Assembly (NCBI RefSeq): GCF_026965555.1
Contig: NZ_CP114040.1
Span: forward strand, 4,960,001-5,024,000
Length of the DNA stretch: 64,000 nt
Source: Nannocystis punicea
GTDB taxonomy: Bacteria > Myxococcota_A > Polyangia > Nannocystales > Nannocystaceae
Direction of reading: 5' to 3'
In this document: positions 41,546 to 49,484 of the stretch, piece after piece
How positions within the stretch are numbered: position 1 is the stretch's first letter
Layout of the letters: each line of letters starts with the position of its first letter
Made by a program: the position numbers and the translations under genes
Notes under the pieces: generated by a model
The model's input: only the letters and a program-made list of their open reading frames with translations
The model's database searches: none
What the model was told of the DNA's origin: nothing

Positions 41546-43591
41546 ATGCCGCGCCGCGTCCTCGTCACCGCCGCCCTCCCGTACGCCAACGGTTCGCCCC
41601 ACCTCGGGCACCTGCTCGAGTACATCCAGACCGACGTCCACGTGCGGGCGCGCCGGCTCGCCGGCGAGGACGTGATCTTCATGTGGGCGGTCGACACCCA
41701 CGGCACGCCGATCGAGCTGCGCGCCCGGCGTGAGGGCGTGGATCCGGCCGAGCTGGTGACGCGCATGCACGCCGAGCACGCGCAGGTCTATCGCGACTTC
41801 GGCATCGCCTCCGACATCTTCTACACCACGCACTCGGAGGAGACCCGCCGCCACGCGGAGTTCATCTACGAGAAGATGCGCGAGGCCGGGCAGATCGAGA
41901 AGCGGGTCACGCGGCAGCTCTACTGTCCCAAGGACCAGATGTTCCTGCCCGACCGCTTCGTCAAGGGCACGTGCCCGTACTGCGGCTCGACGGACCAGTA
42001 CGGCGACGTCTGCGAGAAGTGCGGCCACACGTACAACCCGACCGAGCTCAAGGAGCCGCACTGTGCGATCTGCGGGACCACGCCGGAGCTGCGCGACTCG
42101 GAGCACCTGTTCGTGTCGCTCGGCCGCTTCGAGGGCTTCCTGCGCGAGTGGCTGAACACGGCGAAGCTGCAGCCGGCGGTCCGCAACTACGTGATGCGGT
42201 GGGTCGACGACGGCCTGCGCGACTGGGACATCTCCCGCGACGCGCCTTACTTCGGCTTCCCGATCCCCGGCTACGACGGCAAGAAGTTCTTCTACGTGTG
42301 GTTCGACGCGCCGGTCGGCTACATCGGCGCGACCCAGAAGTGGTGCGACGAGCACCCCGACCGGGCCTCGTTCGCGTCGTACTGGCGCGCCGATCAGAGC
42401 CAGGACACCGAGATCGTCCACGTCATCGGCAAGGACATCGTCTACTTCCACACGCTGTTCTGGCCGGCGATGCTGCACGCGGCCGGCTACACCAGGCCGA
42501 CGCGCGTCAACGTGCACGGGTGGCTGACGGTCAACGGCGAGAAGATGTCGAAGGCGCGCGGGACCTTCATCCTCGCCCGCACGTACCTCGACCACCTGCC
42601 GGCCGAGTACCTCCGCTACTACTTCGCGGCCAAGCTCGGGCCGGAGCAGGACGACATCAACCTCGACATGGCGGACTTCCGCGCGCGCGTGAACGCCGAC
42701 CTGGTCGACAAGGCGGCCAACGTGGCGAGCCGCTGTCACAAGTTCCTCACCGGCCGCCTCGAGGGCCGCCTCGGCGCCATCCCCGAGGACGCGCAGCCGC
42801 TGATCGAGCGGGCCCGCGAGCGCCTGGCGCAGGCGCCGGAGCTGTTCGCCAGCTTCGAGTCGGCCAAGGCGCTGCGCCTGGCGATCGAGATCGCCGAGGA
42901 CTTCAACACCTACATCACGGCGCAGGAGCCGTGGAAGGTGGTCACCAAGGACCCCGAGCGCGCGCGGGCGGTCTGCACCGCGGGCATGTGGGCGAGCAAG
43001 GTGATCGCGGCGATCCTCAAGCCGGTGCTGCCGAAGTGGGCAGCGACGATCGAGGAGGGCCTGCGCTTGCCGGCGCCGCTCGACTTCGTCAATGCGGGCG
43101 ATCCGCTGCCCGAGGGCCAGGGGATCGGCGCGTACGTGACGCTGGCCGAGCGCATCGACCCCAAGAACCTCGACGCAATCATCGAGGCCAGCAAGGAGAC
43201 GATCGGCGGCGCGGCTCCGGCCGCTCCGGAGGCGCCGGCCTACACGGTCGAGCCGCTGGCGGCCGAGTCCAGCATCGAGGCGCTCTCGGCGGTCGACCTC
43301 CGCGTCGGCAAGGTCCTCGCGGCCGCGCGCGTGAAGGGCTCCGACAAGCTGCTGCAGCTGACCATCGACCTCGGGCCGCTCGGTCAGCGCAACATCTTCA
43401 GCGGGATCGGCCCGTCGTACGCGCCCGAGCAGATGGTCGGCAAGCACGTGGTCGTGTTCGCCAACCTCAAGCCCCGCAAGATGCGGTTCGGCGTCAGCGA
43501 GGGCATGGTCCTCGCGGCCGGCGCGAAGGACGACGCGATCACGGTGCTCGAGCTCGACCCGCGCAGCTTGCCGGGCGAGAAGATCAGCTGA
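41546..43591 (+). CDS. metG: Methionyl-tRNA synthetase
   Basis: A 681-aa class I synthetase that charges tRNA-Met in the cytosol. ALPYANGSPHLGHLLEYIQTD holds the HIGH-type motif (HLGH). The zinc knuckle is CPYCGSTDQYGDVCEKCGH, with a further pair (CAICGT), as in the two-knuckle MetG form. VNGEKMSKARGTF is the KMSKS motif with Ala in the last position, which many MetG proteins share. The C-terminal 110 residues (DLRVGKVLAAARVKGSDKLLQL, then KPRKMRFGVSEGM) are the Trbp111-like tRNA-binding domain found in dimeric MetG. The gene ends before a strong palindromic terminator. Confidence 0.97.
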   Translation: MPRRVLVTAALPYANGSPHLGHLLEYIQTDVHVRARRLAGEDVIFMWAVDTHGTPIELRARREGVDPAELVTRMHAEHAQVYRDFGIASDIFYTTHSEETRRHAEFIYEKMREAGQIEKRVTRQLYCPKDQMFLPDRFVKGTCPYCGSTDQYGDVCEKCGHTYNPTELKEPHCAICGTTPELRDSEHLFVSLGRFEGFLREWLNTAKLQPAVRNYVMRWVDDGLRDWDISRDAPYFGFPIPGYDGKKFFYVWFDAPVGYIGATQKWCDEHPDRASFASYWRADQSQDTEIVHVIGKDIVYFHTLFWPAMLHAAGYTRPTRVNVHGWLTVNGEKMSKARGTFILARTYLDHLPAEYLRYYFAAKLGPEQDDINLDMADFRARVNADLVDKAANVASRCHKFLTGRLEGRLGAIPEDAQPLIERARERLAQAPELFASFESAKALRLAIEIAEDFNTYITAQEPWKVVTKDPERARAVCTAGMWASKVIAAILKPVLPKWAATIEEGLRLPAPLDFVNAGDPLPEGQGIGAYVTLAERIDPKNLDAIIEASKETIGGAAPAAPEAPAYTVEPLAAESSIEALSAVDLRVGKVLAAARVKGSDKLLQLTIDLGPLGQRNIFSGIGPSYAPEQMVGKHVVVFANLKPRKMRFGVSEGMVLAAGAKDDAITVLELDPRSLPGEKIS

Positions 43592-43657
43592 TCGCTGAAG
43601 TCACGACCCGACAGACGCCGGCGCCCGGTCGCGAGGCGAGGGGCTCGTCCGCACTGG

Positions 43658-43698
43658 CTGGCCTCATGGACATGTCCATGAGGCCAGTGCTCGTTTTC
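43658..43698 (+). terminator. Perfect 30-bp palindrome with T-run, metG terminator
   Basis: A perfect 30-bp dyad without spacer spans 43658-43687. Its left half is CTGGCCTCATGGACA and its centre is GGACATGTCC, the core of the dispersed palindrome family. TGCTCGTTTTC follows. As RNA it gives a stem of about 13 bp, so it is probably the terminator of metG. Confidence 0.75.
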
Positions 43699-43859
43699 CA
43701 ACCGCGCATCGTCACCCCGACCGGACTCGGCCGCGGCCGCACTGCCGAACTCGGCAGGCGGGCGAGATTGCGGCTCGTGCGGGACCTGGCGCCGGTCGAC
43801 GGGCCTCAGGCGCAGTCGCACCGCGATCGCCCGAAAGCCTCGCGGCCACATGACGAGGG

Positions 43860-44021
43860 GGACGGTGAGGCGAGGTTGGCGCTCTAGGGAGAGCTGTCGG
43901 CGTCCCCGGCAGAAGTCGAAGGGGGGCCGAGGACGTGTGCTCAGGCGCGAGCGGGGCTCGCAAGCCGTTCAGCAAGAGTCGAGGGCGGCCGAGGACGTGT
44001 CTTGCTCGGCGCGAGGGCGGC
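43860..44021 (-). repeat. Gene-tail echoes of the 44022-44411 lipoprotein gene
   Basis: The last coding part of the minus-strand gene appears on the plus strand as CAGCAGAAGTCGAGCACG then CGGCCGAGGCCG (44039-44066). It recurs as CAGCAAGAGTCGAGGGCGG-CCGAGGACG near 43970 and as CGGCAGAAGTCGAAGGGGGG-CCGAGGACG near 43910, at steps of roughly 65-70 bp. Flanks such as GCTCAGGCGCGAGCGGGGCT and GCTCGGCGCGAGGGCGGCT also repeat. Frames are broken in the copies. Confidence 0.75.
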
Positions 44022-44411
44022 TCACGAGTAGCCGCCCCAGCAGAAGTCGAGCACGCGGCCGAGGCCGTTGGCCTCACAGAAGTTGTGGGCGGCGGGGTCG
44101 CACTCCTGCTCGCCGAGCTGGCCGAGGTCCCAGCGGCGGACGCCGGAGCTGCTGCACTGGACCAGGCAGACGTCGTCGGGGGCGCTGCGGGCACAGTTGG
44201 CGTCGCCGCAGCCGTGGCACTGCGGGGCGGGGAGCAGGGCCGCGTCGCCGAGGGCGGCCAGCTGGCGCGCGGGCAGCTGGGCGGCCGGCTTCGGTTCGGG
44301 GGAGCGGATGATCGGTCCGTCCGGATCGGTGGGGCCGGGGCCCGGCGTACAGCCGCCGATCCATGAGACCGCCACGATCCAGAAGATGAGGCGCGGAGGC
44401 GGGGTTCGCAT
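44022..44411 (-). CDS. Small Cys-rich lipoprotein, unknown function
   Basis: A 129-aa protein. MRTPPPRLIFWIVAVSWIGGC is a lipoprotein signal ending in the lipobox WIGGC. A Pro-rich spacer (TPGPGPTDPDGP) follows. The C-terminal 60 residues have eight cysteines (QCHGCGDANCA, VCLVQCSSS, ECDPAAHNFCEAN, DFCWGGYS), suggesting a small disulfide-knotted surface domain. Its 3' end is echoed downstream. No family is recognised. Confidence 0.65.
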   Translation of the reverse strand: MRTPPPRLIFWIVAVSWIGGCTPGPGPTDPDGPIIRSPEPKPAAQLPARQLAALGDAALLPAPQCHGCGDANCARSAPDDVCLVQCSSSGVRRWDLGQLGEQECDPAAHNFCEANGLGRVLDFCWGGYS

Positions 44412-44522
44412 GGTGGTTCCTCCGCCGAAGGTGTGATCCGGGTCGAGCGGACGAACAAGTCAAAAGGCCGTATGGCGCGCGCGCCGCCCGCAGCCCTGAC
44501 TTTTCATGCATGTACGATCGGA

Positions 44523-44540
44523 CATGTCCTGGAGGACCTG
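44523..44540. repeat. Palindrome copy before the HTH gene 3' end
   Basis: CATGTCCTGGAGGACCTG is one base from the full family consensus. It lies 28 bp past the stop of the minus-strand HTH gene, again at a gene 3' end. Confidence 0.8.
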
Positions 44541-44567
44541 CCCGATCGCACCGGCGACGGACGCCGT

Positions 44568-45374
44568 TCAGTTGACCGTGACGGCCGCGGAGGCGCCGAA
44601 GAAGCGCTCCTCGAGGGCGGCGAGGCGGGCGCCCACGCGGCCTTCGCCGGCGATCCCGCGCAGGCGCGAGAACACGCGCGCGGCGGTCCGCTCGGCCAGG
44701 CCGCGGACGCGGTAGCGCCAGCTCGAGCGCTCGGTGGCGGTGCCGATCAGGACCTGCAGCGAGCCCAGCAGCTCGTGCTCGACGCGATCGACGAGCGGGG
44801 TCAGGTCGGGCTTGTCCTGGGTGACGTTGAAGTGGATGAGGTCGGTCAGGGCGGCGCACACCTGGGTGCGGGCGGCCCGGAACCGCTCGGGCTGGTCGGC
44901 GAGGTCGGCGTGGATCCCGTCGGCCAGCGCCTGGATGAAGCCGCGCAGGTTCTGCTCGGCGTCGCGGAGGTGCGGGGCGTCGCGGAGGTCGCGGCGGAGC
45001 TCGCCGAGCTCGGCCAGCAGGTCGGCCGCGATGTGGAAGCTGTCGAGGGCGCGCACCGAGGGGGTGCCGGGCGGCAGGGCGCGGTCGAAGCGGAGCCGCG
45101 GGCGCTCGGCCGAGATCGAGGCCTCGGCGTCCTCGTGGTCGTGGTCGAAGTTGTCCTCCTGGACGTCGGCCGCCGGGGCCTCGGCCTCGGCGCTCTCGGC
45201 CGCGACGTCGTCGTCGCCGTGGCCGCTGTACTTGCCCGACATGAGGTCGTCGCGGTCGATGAGCCAGCGCGAGCCGACGCGGCGGGCGGGCAGGCGCCCG
45301 GTCTGGGCCATGTGCCGCACGGTGCGCTCGCTCTTGCCGAGCAAATCGGCGGCGTCCTTGATCGAGATCTCCAT
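44568..45374 (-). CDS. Excisionase/MerR-like helix-turn-helix DNA-binding protein
   Basis: A 268-aa protein starting at the ATG at 45374, preceded by AGGAGGAC. The longer frame upstream is rejected because it covers the promoter region. Residues 1-50 (ISIKDAADLLGKSERTVRHMAQTGRLPARRVGSRW pattern) are a classic excisionase-type winged helix-turn-helix. An acidic linker rich in Asp, Glu and His follows (DNFDHDHEDAEA). The remaining 170 residues are helical with no recognised domain, perhaps for oligomerisation or ligand binding. A dyad in the divergent spacer (45431-45447) is a plausible autoregulatory site. Confidence 0.8.
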   Translation of the reverse strand: MEISIKDAADLLGKSERTVRHMAQTGRLPARRVGSRWLIDRDDLMSGKYSGHGDDDVAAESAEAEAPAADVQEDNFDHDHEDAEASISAERPRLRFDRALPPGTPSVRALDSFHIAADLLAELGELRRDLRDAPHLRDAEQNLRGFIQALADGIHADLADQPERFRAARTQVCAALTDLIHFNVTQDKPDLTPLVDRVEHELLGSLQVLIGTATERSSWRYRVRGLAERTAARVFSRLRGIAGEGRVGARLAALEERFFGASAAVTVN

Positions 45375-45430
45375 AGAGGTCCTCCTGTGTGCCGGCACTC
45401 TAACCGAAGTCGGATCGGGCGCTGCAAAAT

Positions 45431-45472
45431 CGGCAAAAACTTTGCCGGTTGCGGCAGCGCCCCTTGCCGTTT
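45431..45472. promoter_or_regulatory. CGGCAAA/TTTGCCG operator candidate
   Basis: A 7-bp dyad, CGGCAAA-AAC-TTTGCCG, lies at 45431-45447, and a third half-site, TTGCCGTTT, follows at 45464-45472. The sites lie in the divergent spacer between the HTH gene and the metal-receptor gene, so either could be controlled. AT-rich dyads are unusual for this GC-rich sequence. Confidence 0.5.
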
Positions 45473-45499
45473 CTGGATCCAGCGGCCAGTCTCCCGACC

Positions 45500-46597
45500 G
45501 TGCGAAAGCCCGAGCATCAGTGGGAGACCCGCCGTTTCGTGGCCGTCCGCTCGCCCTCGGTGCCGCCGCCACACGCGGCCGAGGAGGCGGTGCAGGCGTT
45601 CGAGCTCCGGCCGCGCGGCGGAGGTGACGCACCCGTCGCGGTGTTCTCGCTGGGTCGGCAGATGCTGCCCCGCGCCGCGGTCGAGGCAGACCCCGACCTG
45701 CTCCACGCGGCTCGCGCCTGGCTCGCGGCGAGGGGCTCCCGCGAGCTTCGTGCCGTCGATGAGGAAAATGCCCCGATCTCGTCGGAACGATTCACATTGT
45801 CGGACCTCGGCTCGGGTCCGTCTCAGGCTGTCCGAAAGGTCATCACTCTGGCGCCCTCGAACGCCGAGCTGGTGGCCAGCCTGGGTTGCTTCGATCGCGT
45901 GATCGCGTGCGAGGACTCGTCGGACTCGCCGCCGGAGACGGCGAAGTGCGAGCGGCTCGGGCCGGACCTCGGGCCCGACCTCGATCGCGTGGCGGAGCTG
46001 CGACCTGACCTTGTGTTCAGCTCGCTCTCGGTGCCGGGGATGGAGCGGATCGTCACCGGGCTGCGCGCGCGGGGGGTGCCGCAGCGAGTGCTGGCGCCGC
46101 GATCGATCGCCGACGTGATCGCGGAGGTGCGGCTGGCAGGGGCGGACCTCGAGGTGCAGGCCCGCGCCGAAGAAGTGGTGGCGACGATGGAGGCCGAGGC
46201 GGCCGCGCTGCGACGGGCCCGGCCGCCGCGCGCGGCGAGGGTGTACCTCGAGTGGTGGCCGCGGCCGATGTTCACGCCCGGGGCGGCGTGCTTCAGCAAC
46301 AACCTCATCGAGCTGGCCGGCGGGGTCAACGTGTTCGCCGACAGGCCGGGGGCGAGCGTGGAGATCACGGCGGCCGAGCTGGTGGCGGCCGACCCTGACA
46401 TCTGCTTCGTGTCGTGGTGCGGGGTGGCGGTCGAGAAGCTCGACCCCGAGAACCTGATCCGTCGACCCGGACTCGAGGCGCTGCGAGCGGCCCGCGCCGG
46501 CCGCGTGGTGCCGCTCGACGAGCGCTACTCGGGCCGACCAGGTCCCCACATGCTCGAGGCGGCGCGGATCATGGCGCGCGCGATCGCGAGTCCGTGA
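45500..46597 (+). CDS. Helical-backbone metal receptor (BtuF-like cobalamin-binding protein), no signal peptide
   Basis: A 365-aa protein; the GTG at 45500 is chosen, and a TTG at 45449 or the ATG at 45662 are alternatives. Residues about 112-365 are a periplasmic-binding-protein class III fold: KVITLAPSNAELVASLGCFDRVIACED, LRPDLVFSS, and a C-terminal lobe with FSNNLIELAGGVNVFAD and WCGVAVEKLDP. These resemble BtuF and other iron/cobalamin receptors. No signal peptide is seen, and no btuC/D genes adjoin it, so a cytosolic sensor or salvage role is possible. The N-terminal 110 residues are unassigned. A palindrome at 45828-45843 lies exactly at the junction of the two parts. Confidence 0.75.
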   Translation: MRKPEHQWETRRFVAVRSPSVPPPHAAEEAVQAFELRPRGGGDAPVAVFSLGRQMLPRAAVEADPDLLHAARAWLAARGSRELRAVDEENAPISSERFTLSDLGSGPSQAVRKVITLAPSNAELVASLGCFDRVIACEDSSDSPPETAKCERLGPDLGPDLDRVAELRPDLVFSSLSVPGMERIVTGLRARGVPQRVLAPRSIADVIAEVRLAGADLEVQARAEEVVATMEAEAAALRRARPPRAARVYLEWWPRPMFTPGAACFSNNLIELAGGVNVFADRPGASVEITAAELVAADPDICFVSWCGVAVEKLDPENLIRRPGLEALRAARAGRVVPLDERYSGRPGPHMLEAARIMARAIASP

Positions 46598-46651
46598 TCG
46601 CGGAGCGCCGATTTTTTGCGACGGCGATCGAGGTGTGTAAAGGCTGCACCC

Positions 46652-46939
46652 ATGGTGTCGCTCGAACCGCAGGTCGCCCGTCTCGTCGATGAACTCGCGC
46701 AGTACCACGGCCATCGCACGCTCTGGCTCGATCGCCGCGGCTATCTGTGCCACGCAGAGCCGGAGGACGACTTCGAGGACATCGGCTACCAGTACGTGGC
46801 GACGCTGCTCAAGCCGACCAGCGACGAGCTGCGCGCCACGATCACGCACTTCACGGCGCGCCGCGCGGCGCGGGTGGGCGCGTGCCCGGTGCCGGGGGCG
46901 TTCCACATGCACCCGGTGCCGGTGCTGATGGCAATCTGA
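46652..46939 (+). CDS. Small protein of unknown function
   Basis: A 95-aa protein from the ATG at 46652 (MVSLEPQVARL). It has no signal peptide, mixed helix and strand, and is rich in Arg and Asp/Glu (LWLDRRGYLCHAEPEDDFEDIGYQY). It lies 54 bp after the metal-receptor gene on the same strand and may share its transcript. Its TGA stop is inside a palindrome (CTGACCTTCGGGTCAG, 46936-46951). Codon use fits the neighbours, which supports a real gene. Confidence 0.55.
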   Translation: MVSLEPQVARLVDELAQYHGHRTLWLDRRGYLCHAEPEDDFEDIGYQYVATLLKPTSDELRATITHFTARRAARVGACPVPGAFHMHPVPVLMAI

Positions 46940-47007
46940 CCTTCGGGTCAGGTGGGCGCCGTGGCGGCGCCGCGGTGGACTGGTTGGGACGTGGCCTTCG
47001 GGTCATG
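46936..47007. repeat. Two TTCG-loop palindrome copies, one overlapping a stop codon
   Basis: CTGACCTTCGGGTCAG at 46936-46951 has perfect arms, with A/T changed symmetrically from the usual TGTCC/GGACA to TGACC/GGTCA. TGGCCTTCGGGTCATG at 46992-47007 is a damaged second copy, 56 bp on. Confidence 0.7.
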
Positions 47008-47029
47008 TGAGGCTTGGAGAGCAATGGGC

Positions 47030-47283
47030 GGGGGTCGGCGAAGATCGGAGCGCTGGCCGTCGCGAATTGACGACTGGACCTCGCGGCGGAGTTCCGGAGC
47101 AGGGTCGGCGGTGAGTTCAGCGCCATCCTGCCTGGGATTCGTCGAGCCTCGTCTGGACACGGCGGCACGGCTGCAGCCGTGAGGCCGACACGGCGTGGTC
47201 GGCTTCGATGGAGGATGTCCTTTGGGACATGTTGCTCGGCGCCTGTTCGACGGCCAGCCCTGGCCGCCGAACAGGCGCTTTCT
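47030..47283 (+). repeat. Copy B of the structured intergenic element
   Basis: A diverged copy of the element at 47330-47600, about 305 bp upstream of it in direct orientation. The palindrome CACGGCTGCAGCCGTG is perfect at 47166-47181. A perfect TGTCCTTTGGGACA lies at 47216-47229. The terminal hairpin GCCTGTTCG...CGAACAGGC is at 47241-47275, followed by GCTTTCTTG. The first long hairpin is degraded. Confidence 0.75.
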
Positions 47284-47329
47284 TGCTCGTAGGCGGTCTG
47301 TTCGCCGCGGTACATGCTTGCGAGCGGGG

Positions 47330-47600
47330 GAGTGGCCTTCGCGAATTACCGACTGCGACTCGCGGCGGGGTCCGGGGAAGGATCGGCGACGAGTTCAGCG
47401 TCTGGATGGACGCTCGTGCCTCGCGCCCATCCTACCTCGTATTCGTCGCCGACCTTCCCCGGACCTCGTGACACGGCTGCAGCCGTGAGAGGCCGACACG
47501 GCGCGGCCGGCTTCGATAGAGGATGTCCTGGGGGACAGGTTGCCCGGCGCCTGTTCGACGGCCAGGGCTGGCCGCCGAACAGACGCTTTTTCGCGTCCTT
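47330..47600 (+). repeat. Copy C of the structured intergenic element
   Basis: The best-preserved copy. The long hairpin has arms at 47371-47392 and 47443-47463 (TCCGGGGAAGG paired with CCTTCCCCGGA, then TCGGCGACGA with TCGTCGCCGA), enclosing GGATGG/CCATCC. It is followed by the palindrome CACGGCTGCAGCCGTG at 47472-47487, a perfect TGTCCTGGGGGACA at 47524-47537, the terminal hairpin at 47549-47584 and TTTTT at 47587-47591. The order suggests an RNA that ends at an intrinsic terminator. Confidence 0.82.
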
Positions 47601-47760
47601 GACGCCGTGCCTCTCGTGCGCGGCGGTCGGCGAGGCGCCGTGAACGAGAGAGCCGCCGCACAACTCGACGGGGGCCGGCGAAGAGCGGAGCTGCCCTCTC
47701 GAACGCGGCCCGGTTGGGCCGGGGTTGTCGCGAGGAGAGGGCGGCCGCGCAGGCGAAGTG

Positions 47761-47928
47761 CTCTCGGGTCGGCGATGTGATGAATGCGACGGCGTCCGAT
47801 CACGAGCGGCAGCCCATGCTCGCTCGTACGACTGGTACGCGCCGTCTCTTGTGTTCGGTCGCTTCGATCCGGGGAGCGCTCTCGGGGTCGTCGATGTGAC
47901 GAATGCGACGGCGTCCGATCACGAGCGA
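47761..47928. repeat. Direct repeat of about 48 bp, twice at a 118-bp step
   Basis: A segment containing GAATGCGACGGCGTCCGATC and ACGAGCG, preceded by CTCTCGG and TCGATGTGA-type sequence, occurs at 47761-47808 and again at 47879-47927. The rest of 47600-48020 is GC-rich with no supported gene. A last palindrome, CTGGCTTTTAGGTCAG, at 48021-48036 overlaps the stop codon of the next gene. Confidence 0.75.
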
Positions 47929-48032
47929 GCGGTCAGCGGCTCCGCGCGCAGGCGGGCTCGGGCCCTCGAGAGGACGAGTGAGAGGGCTTCGCGGGAGGCG
48001 TGAGTCGTGGCGGGAGTGATCTGGCTTTTAGG

Positions 48033-49403
48033 TCAGGTTGTCCGGCGGCGGCGACGCAGGACGGCGAGGCCGAGCAGCAGGGCGAGCGCGGAGGCGGGTC
48101 GGTCGTGGGAGCGGCAGCCGCAGCCGCTGTCGGTGTTGCTGCCGGCGCTGCTGCTGTCGCTGTCCTCGCCGCTGCTGCTGTTGCCGGCGGAGGTGGTGGG
48201 GTCGGTGGTGGCGGGGCCGCCGGTGGTCGGGTCGGTCGGGCCGGTGTCGTCGTTGCCGGACGGATCGCCGCCGGTGTCGTCGCCGCCGGAGCTGGTGCCG
48301 GCCTCGCAGAAGACGCCGGGGGTGATGGGGTCGGCGCTGAAGGTGCGGTTGATGATGGTGGCGCGGCCGCGGGTCTGGCCGACCCACATGTCGATCGAGC
48401 GGTCGACGATCTCGTCGATGAGGGCGTACTCCTCCTCGCACAGGACCTCGCCCGGGCGCTTGACGAGGACGAAGGAGATGCCGAACTCGTTGGGTGCGTC
48501 GGGGTAGGCGGGGACGCGCTCGCCCTCGGCCTGGATCACGTCGTCGACGGTGACTTCCCGGCGCGTGCCGCTGACGGTGAAGCTCTCGGCGTTAAAGAGG
48601 AAGGAGTTGGGCTCGGGACAGGTCTGGTCGGGCAGGGCGGAGTCGATGCAGTCGTGGGGGTCCTCGATGACGAACCACGGCTGGACCTCCGCGGCGGGCA
48701 TGAGGCCCATGAGGTAGAGGTCGAGGTCGCTGAACTCGAACTCGTCGAGCTTGGCGGCGGTGAAGGTGCCGTCGCCGTTGTCGGTCCAGCGGTGGCCCTC
48801 GACGGGCGAGCCGCCTGTGTTCATGTAGAAGCTCCAGTGGGCCTGGGAGCGCCCGAGCAGGAGCTTGGTGTCGCCGCCCGCGACGTGCGGGAAGGCCAGC
48901 CAGGCGTGGCCCAGCTCCTGGCCGAACACGAGCGAGATCCACCAGTCGTTGATCTCGGTGGTGCCGACGTCGAGGAACTTCCGCCAGTTGTTCATGTGCA
49001 ACATGCCGATGAACTGGCTGTTCGGGGTGTCGTCGAAGAACTCGGCCGGGATCACGGGATCGAACTCGGCGGCGTGGGAGTAACCGATGCCGCCGACATC
49101 GTTGGCGAGCGACTGATAGAAGGCGCCGACGCCGTCGACGAGGTCGAAGGTCGAGTAGACGACGATGAACTGGGCGTCGTCGGAGTGGGCGGCGAGGAAG
49201 CCCTCCTCGAGCGGGTAGTAGCCGCCGTAGAAGCCGGTGCGCGAGAACCAGTTGGCGTGCTCGACGGTGCCGTCGTCGTCGAACACCATGAAGTTCTTGC
49301 GCTGCTCGACGAACTGGACCGGGCCGGCGTGCGCGGTGTCGACGAGGATGGGGCCTGAGGCGAGGACGAGGGCGAACGGCGCGACCAGAGCGAGGCGGGG
49401 CAC
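48033..49403 (-). CDS. Secreted protein with MYXO-CTERM sorting tail, metalloprotease-like motif
   Basis: A 456-aa exported protein. The signal peptide is MPRLALVAPFALVLASG...AHA. The main domain (residues 27-345) contains WWISLVFGQELGHAWLAF, which looks like a zincin helix but has Gln instead of the first His of HExxH, so activity is doubtful. A Ser/Thr/Gly/Asp-rich stalk (TGGDPSGNDDTGPTDP) leads to CGCRSH, a hydrophobic helix and RRRRR, the MYXO-CTERM signal by which myxobacteria sort proteins to the surface. Its TGA stop is inside a palindrome. The substrate is unknown; an adhesin or an inactive protease-like binder are options. Confidence 0.82.
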   Translation of the reverse strand: MPRLALVAPFALVLASGPILVDTAHAGPVQFVEQRKNFMVFDDDGTVEHANWFSRTGFYGGYYPLEEGFLAAHSDDAQFIVVYSTFDLVDGVGAFYQSLANDVGGIGYSHAAEFDPVIPAEFFDDTPNSQFIGMLHMNNWRKFLDVGTTEINDWWISLVFGQELGHAWLAFPHVAGGDTKLLLGRSQAHWSFYMNTGGSPVEGHRWTDNGDGTFTAAKLDEFEFSDLDLYLMGLMPAAEVQPWFVIEDPHDCIDSALPDQTCPEPNSFLFNAESFTVSGTRREVTVDDVIQAEGERVPAYPDAPNEFGISFVLVKRPGEVLCEEEYALIDEIVDRSIDMWVGQTRGRATIINRTFSADPITPGVFCEAGTSSGGDDTGGDPSGNDDTGPTDPTTGGPATTDPTTSAGNSSSGEDSDSSSAGSNTDSGCGCRSHDRPASALALLLGLAVLRRRRRTT

Positions 49404-49484
49404 GAGGGCAGGATAGAAGCAGTTGCGCGCGCGCCCAAGCAGATAACGTCCGCGACGGCGCCCGCGCCGGTCACCGCCGCGACG

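Noticed and set aside
47208..47660. Several 75-110-codon frames around the structured elements
   Set aside because: They follow the repeat units on both strands and are not conserved between copies A, B and C.
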